DNA of 9,537 nucleotides, taken from contig JANXWU010000185.1 in NCBI GenBank assembly GCA_025350985.1, forward strand, positions 1 to 9,537. The letters run 5' to 3'. The DNA comes from Spartobacteria bacterium (GTDB taxonomy: Bacteria; Verrucomicrobiota; Verrucomicrobiia; Chthoniobacterales; Chthoniobacteraceae). Shown here one piece after another: positions 6,300-9,537 of this stretch (positions within the stretch are counted from its first letter, which is position 1; each line of letters opens with the position of its first letter). The notes under the pieces are model-generated. The model was not told where the DNA came from. It made no database searches and worked only from the letters and a program-made list of their open reading frames with translations. A program made the translations under genes and the position numbers.

Positions 6300-9200
6300 T
6301 TACGACACGGGCTTCTCCAACAGCCAGCGAATCCCGCGCGCCGGGATGATCACCCAGTCGAGCCGGTTGTTCAGTTCGTAGCCGATTTCGTAGGCGGCCT
6401 TTTCCAGCAAGTGCCCTTGCAACAAGGCATCACGACCCTCAGCGTCCGCCGGGATGAAAGAGGCGCCGCCGGTCGTCAGGTAATATTGCTCCAGGAAAAT
6501 GCGTTCCATTTGGCGCGTCCACGCATCCGCCCACGGCTCCAGAAACTGCGCATCCTCGCCGCGCAATCCTCCCTGCCACAGCGCCGCGTAGGCCGCGTAA
6601 TGCAGCGACCGCAGCATCCCGGCCACGTCGCGCAACGGCGAACGCTTCATCTTGCGCTCACTCAGCGGACGCGCCGGTTCGCCCTCAAAATCCACGATCA
6701 CAAAATCCCGGCCGGTGTTCAGCACCTGCCCGAGATGGTAGTCGCCGTGCGTTCGGATTTTCGTCGCGACGATTCTGCGGGAAACCACTTTTCCCTGCTG
6801 TTTGAGAATTTCGGATTCGAGGGAGGATATGTCCGCGACCTCCTGCCGATGCGCGGGCGGCAGATGCATCACCTTTCTTTGGATCAACTGCGTCATCCTC
6901 CGCGTGGTGGCGCGCATGGATTGATACAGCGACCGCTGGGAGTAGCTGGTGAAAGGCTCGGGTGAAAACGCGGAGTCGCCAGTTTCCGATGCCAGCGCAA
7001 GATGCATTTCGCCAGTTCTTTGCGCGAGCAGACGCGCCCTTTCCGGATAAACTCCCCCAATAAGTTCAGAGAGCAGCGTCGCGTCGGCGACTTGGCCGGG
7101 CTCCGGTTTCTGAGCCAGCACGCGCTCGTAAAACCGTCCCAGGGAATCCAGCGTGTAACTCCAGGCGTCGCCCTCATTCGCGACGTGCGCGACCAGCACC
7201 CCGAGCACGCATGGCTCCGCGCGCGGACGACGAAATTCCAGCGCGCCGCAAAACGCCGGGACGTTCGGAAAGTTTTTGCGACCGCTCAAGAACCGGATCA
7301 ACTCCGCGTCCGGATTTTCCCCGTCCTCCAGCTTGCGGTAAAGCTTCAGGAAAAAGCGCTGGTCATAGACGATCGAGGTGTTGCTCTGCTCAGCCTTGAG
7401 CACGCGCGACGGCGGGACGGACGGCGGTGCCATCGACGTGAGGAGAAACTCGGTGGCACAACCTGCCAGCGTGCCGCGACCGGCGGGCAACTGTTCTCCG
7501 CCCGCGATCACCTTCCAAAGCGCCGCGCGAAACTCTTCGCTGAAAACCGCGTCGTGCAGCACACCGTCGCCGTCCAGCCGGCAGACCACCGCACGCGGAT
7601 TTTCCTCCGTCAGCTTGCGCGCGTCCTCGCCCCGCGAGATTTGCAGCGGCACGAGATATGTGTCCGAGGACGCATCGAGATAGGAAACTTCCACCAGCAA
7701 AATGCGGGCGGCGTCCCCCGGCTCCCGCAGGGGAAAACACTCGGCGATACGGGCCTCTCGCAGCACATTCGCCTTGCCGCCAAACCAGCGGCAACCCCGC
7801 AGCCACGCCGGCAGCAAAAGATTTTCCAACCTCTCCCTCGGCGCGCCGGAAAGCAGCGCGCCCCACTCCGGCTCTGCGGCCAACAGCGGTGCCATCTCAT
7901 CCGCACCAGTGGCGCTAAAATCGACCGCCGATTCCAGTGCGAGCCAGTAGTGATCATACGGCGCCAGCGTGAAAAAATACGGCGTCTGCTTGATTGATGG
8001 AAACCGGTTCCGGCTGAAAAGCTCGACCGGTGTGGCTCCGGCGTGCGCGGACAAATCCAACTCCAGCGGCTGCGCGAACCGCGAGAGATTCATCAACACC
8101 AAAATCGTCTCGCTCTCGTCGCGCCGGAGAAACGCGAGGACTTTGGAATTATCCGACGGCAGAAACTCGATCGCTCCCCGCCCAAACGCCACATGCTCCT
8201 TGCGCATCGCGATGGCTCGTCGCATCCACCACAGCAGCGAGGTCACATTTTTCTCCTGCATCTCCACGTTCAGCGCCTCGAAATGGTACTCCGGGTCGAT
8301 GATCACCGGCAGATAAAGCTGTTGCGGATTCGCGCGCGAAAAGCCCGCGTTCCGGTCGGCGCTCCATTGCATCGGCGTGCGGACACCGTTGCGGTCGCCG
8401 AGGTAAAAGTTGTCGCCCATGCCGATTTCGTCGCCGTAGTAAATGATCGGCGCGCCGGGGAGCGAGAACAGCAGCATGTTGATCAACTCGATCTTCCGGC
8501 GTGAATGGCCGAGCAGCGGCGCGAGACGGCGGCGGATGCCGAGGTTGATGCGCGCGCGCGGGTCGGCGGCGTAAACGCGCCACATGTAATCCCGCTCCTC
8601 CTCCGTCACCATCTCCAGCGTCAGCTCGTCGTGATTGCGCAGAAACGTCGCCCATTGGCAGTTCTCCGGGATCGCCGGCGTCTGGTCGAGGATGTCGAGA
8701 ATCGGAAACCGGTCCTCCATTTGCAGCGCCATGTAGAGGCGCGGCATCAGCGGAAAGTGAAAATTCATCTGGCACTCGTCGCCGTTGCCGAAGTAAGCCG
8801 CCGCGTCCTCCGGCCACTGGTTTGCCTCGGCCAGCAGCATCCGGTTTGGAAAATGCGCGTCGATGTGCGCGCGCAGCTTTTTTAGAAAAGCGTGCGTTTC
8901 CGGCAGGTTCTCGCAGTTGGTTCCTTCGCGCTCGTACAGATACGGCACCGCATCCAGCCGCAGCCCGTCCACGCCCATCTTCAGCCAAAAATCCAGCGCC
9001 TCGAACACCGCTGCCTGCACCGGTGGATGATCGAAATTCAAATCCGGCTGATGCGCGTAGAACCGATGCCAGAAGTACGCCTTCGCCACCGGGTCCCACG
9101 CCCAGTTCGACTGCTCGAAGTCCTTGAAAATAATCCGCGCCTCCTGATACCGCTCCGGCGTGTCGCTCCACACATAAAAATCCCGCTCCGCCGAACCCGT

Positions 9201-9537
9201 CGCCGCCCGGCGCGCGCGCTGGAACCACGGATGCTGGTCGGACGTGTGATTGATCACCAACTCCGTCACCACGCGCAGCCCGCGCCGGTGCGCCTCCGTC
9301 AGAAATTCCCGGAAATCATCCAGCGTCCCGTAGTTCGGATGCACCGAAAAATAATCCGCGATGTCGTAGCCATCGTCTCGCTGGGGCGACGGGTAAAAGG
9401 GCAGCAGCCACACCACCGTCACCCCCAAGTCCGCCAAATAATCGAGCTTCCCGATCAGCCCTCGAAAGTCGCCAATCCCGTCGCCATCGCTGTCGGCGAA
9501 CGCCTTGACGTGCAGTTGATAGATGATCGCATTCTTA
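6300..9537 (-). CDS. Trehalose synthase-maltokinase fusion (TreS-Mak), 5' end beyond the window
   Basis: A bifunctional enzyme of the GlgE alpha-glucan pathway: TreS interconverts trehalose and maltose, and Mak phosphorylates maltose with ATP to maltose-1-phosphate. 1078 residues are visible; the frame runs off the right edge (starting KNAIIYQLHVKAFADSDGDG), so only a few N-terminal residues are missing. The TTG at 9437 is not the start. Visible residues about 1-540 are a GH13 barrel plus its C-terminal domain: LPFYPSP, the DGYDIADY loop, the nucleophile Asp195 in GLRLDAVPYL, the acid/base Glu237 in LLAEANQW, and the third acid Asp303 in FLRNHDELT. Residues about 545-1078 are the maltokinase: the cap motif LRGCRWFGGKA, the nucleotide-binding lobe SNTSIVYDQRFFLKLYR, the catalytic loop THGDYHLGQVL and the metal-binding IVDFEGEP. 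No frameshift is seen. GlgE and GlgB genes are often neighbours of such fusions, so the region just beyond 9537 is the place to expect them. Confidence 0.95.
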   Translation of the reverse strand, partial: KNAIIYQLHVKAFADSDGDGIGDFRGLIGKLDYLADLGVTVVWLLPFYPSPQRDDGYDIADYFSVHPNYGTLDDFREFLTEAHRRGLRVVTELVINHTSDQHPWFQRARRAATGSAERDFYVWSDTPERYQEARIIFKDFEQSNWAWDPVAKAYFWHRFYAHQPDLNFDHPPVQAAVFEALDFWLKMGVDGLRLDAVPYLYEREGTNCENLPETHAFLKKLRAHIDAHFPNRMLLAEANQWPEDAAAYFGNGDECQMNFHFPLMPRLYMALQMEDRFPILDILDQTPAIPENCQWATFLRNHDELTLEMVTEEERDYMWRVYAADPRARINLGIRRRLAPLLGHSRRKIELINMLLFSLPGAPIIYYGDEIGMGDNFYLGDRNGVRTPMQWSADRNAGFSRANPQQLYLPVIIDPEYHFEALNVEMQEKNVTSLLWWMRRAIAMRKEHVAFGRGAIEFLPSDNSKVLAFLRRDESETILVLMNLSRFAQPLELDLSAHAGATPVELFSRNRFPSIKQTPYFFTLAPYDHYWLALESAVDFSATGADEMAPLLAAEPEWGALLSGAPRERLENLLLPAWLRGCRWFGGKANVLREARIAECFPLREPGDAARILLVEVSYLDASSDTYLVPLQISRGEDARKLTEENPRAVVCRLDGDGVLHDAVFSEEFRAALWKVIAGGEQLPAGRGTLAGCATEFLLTSMAPPSVPPSRVLKAEQSNTSIVYDQRFFLKLYRKLEDGENPDAELIRFLSGRKNFPNVPAFCGALEFRRPRAEPCVLGVLVAHVANEGDAWSYTLDSLGRFYERVLAQKPEPGQVADATLLSELIGGVYPERARLLAQRTGEMHLALASETGDSAFSPEPFTSYSQRSLYQSMRATTRRMTQLIQRKVMHLPPAHRQEVADISSLESEILKQQGKVVSRRIVATKIRTHGDYHLGQVLNTGRDFVIVDFEGEPARPLSERKMKRSPLRDVAGMLRSLHYAAYAALWQGGLRGEDAQFLEPWADAWTRQMERIFLEQYYLTTGGASFIPADAEGRDALLQGHLLEKAAYEIGYELNNRLDWVIIPARGIRWLLEKPVS

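Noticed and set aside
7002..7997. Plus-strand open frame of 331 codons within treS-mak
   Set aside because: It lies opposite the maltokinase and linker coding region, whose motifs are intact, and has no domain signature of its own.
9435..9437. TTG as start of the TreS-Mak protein
   Set aside because: The frame continues upstream to the window end with typical TreS N-terminal sequence, so the TTG encodes an internal Leu.

Overview
The window is GC-rich bacterial chromosome with six protein-coding genes, two of them cut by the window edges. Gene content fits a diderm bacterium, and I lean to the Verrucomicrobiota/PVC group. The grounds are a TreS-maltokinase fusion, an actinobacterial-type glycogen synthase, a lipoprotein-type sugar-binding protein, several starts without a Shine-Dalgarno sequence, and an intergenic CAGATT-rich inverted repeat. 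The phylum is an inference, since no rRNA or other phylogenetic marker is visible.

Layout from left to right: the C-terminal part of a GT4 glycogen / maltose-1-phosphate synthase (+, edge to 473); an FGGY carbohydrate kinase, closest by eye to gluconokinases (-, 477-1925); a 149-bp divergent intergenic region; a RhaS-like sugar-binding lipoprotein (+, 2075-3073); a 334-bp convergent gap with a modular inverted repeat (3267-3362); an RhlE-type DEAD-box RNA helicase (-, 3408-4691); a 117-bp divergent gap; a complete L-rhamnose isomerase RhaA (+, 4809-6062); a 237-bp convergent gap with a decayed half copy of the repeat (6249-6270); and a trehalose synthase-maltokinase fusion (-, 6300 to the right edge).

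Two metabolic themes are interleaved. The outer genes belong to alpha-glucan/trehalose metabolism. TreS-Mak turns trehalose into maltose and then maltose-1-phosphate, and a GlgM-type enzyme would make maltose-1-phosphate from ADP-glucose; both can feed GlgE, which is not in the window. The inner genes concern deoxysugar/sugar uptake and breakdown: a RhaS-like binding protein, an FGGY kinase and RhaA. No permease, transport ATPase, rhamnulose-1-phosphate aldolase or regulator is present. The genes alternate strand at every step, so no two could share a simple operon transcript. I see no tRNA, rRNA, CRISPR array, insertion sequence or phage gene, and no clearly new multi-gene system. The most unusual item is the repeat element in both long convergent gaps.
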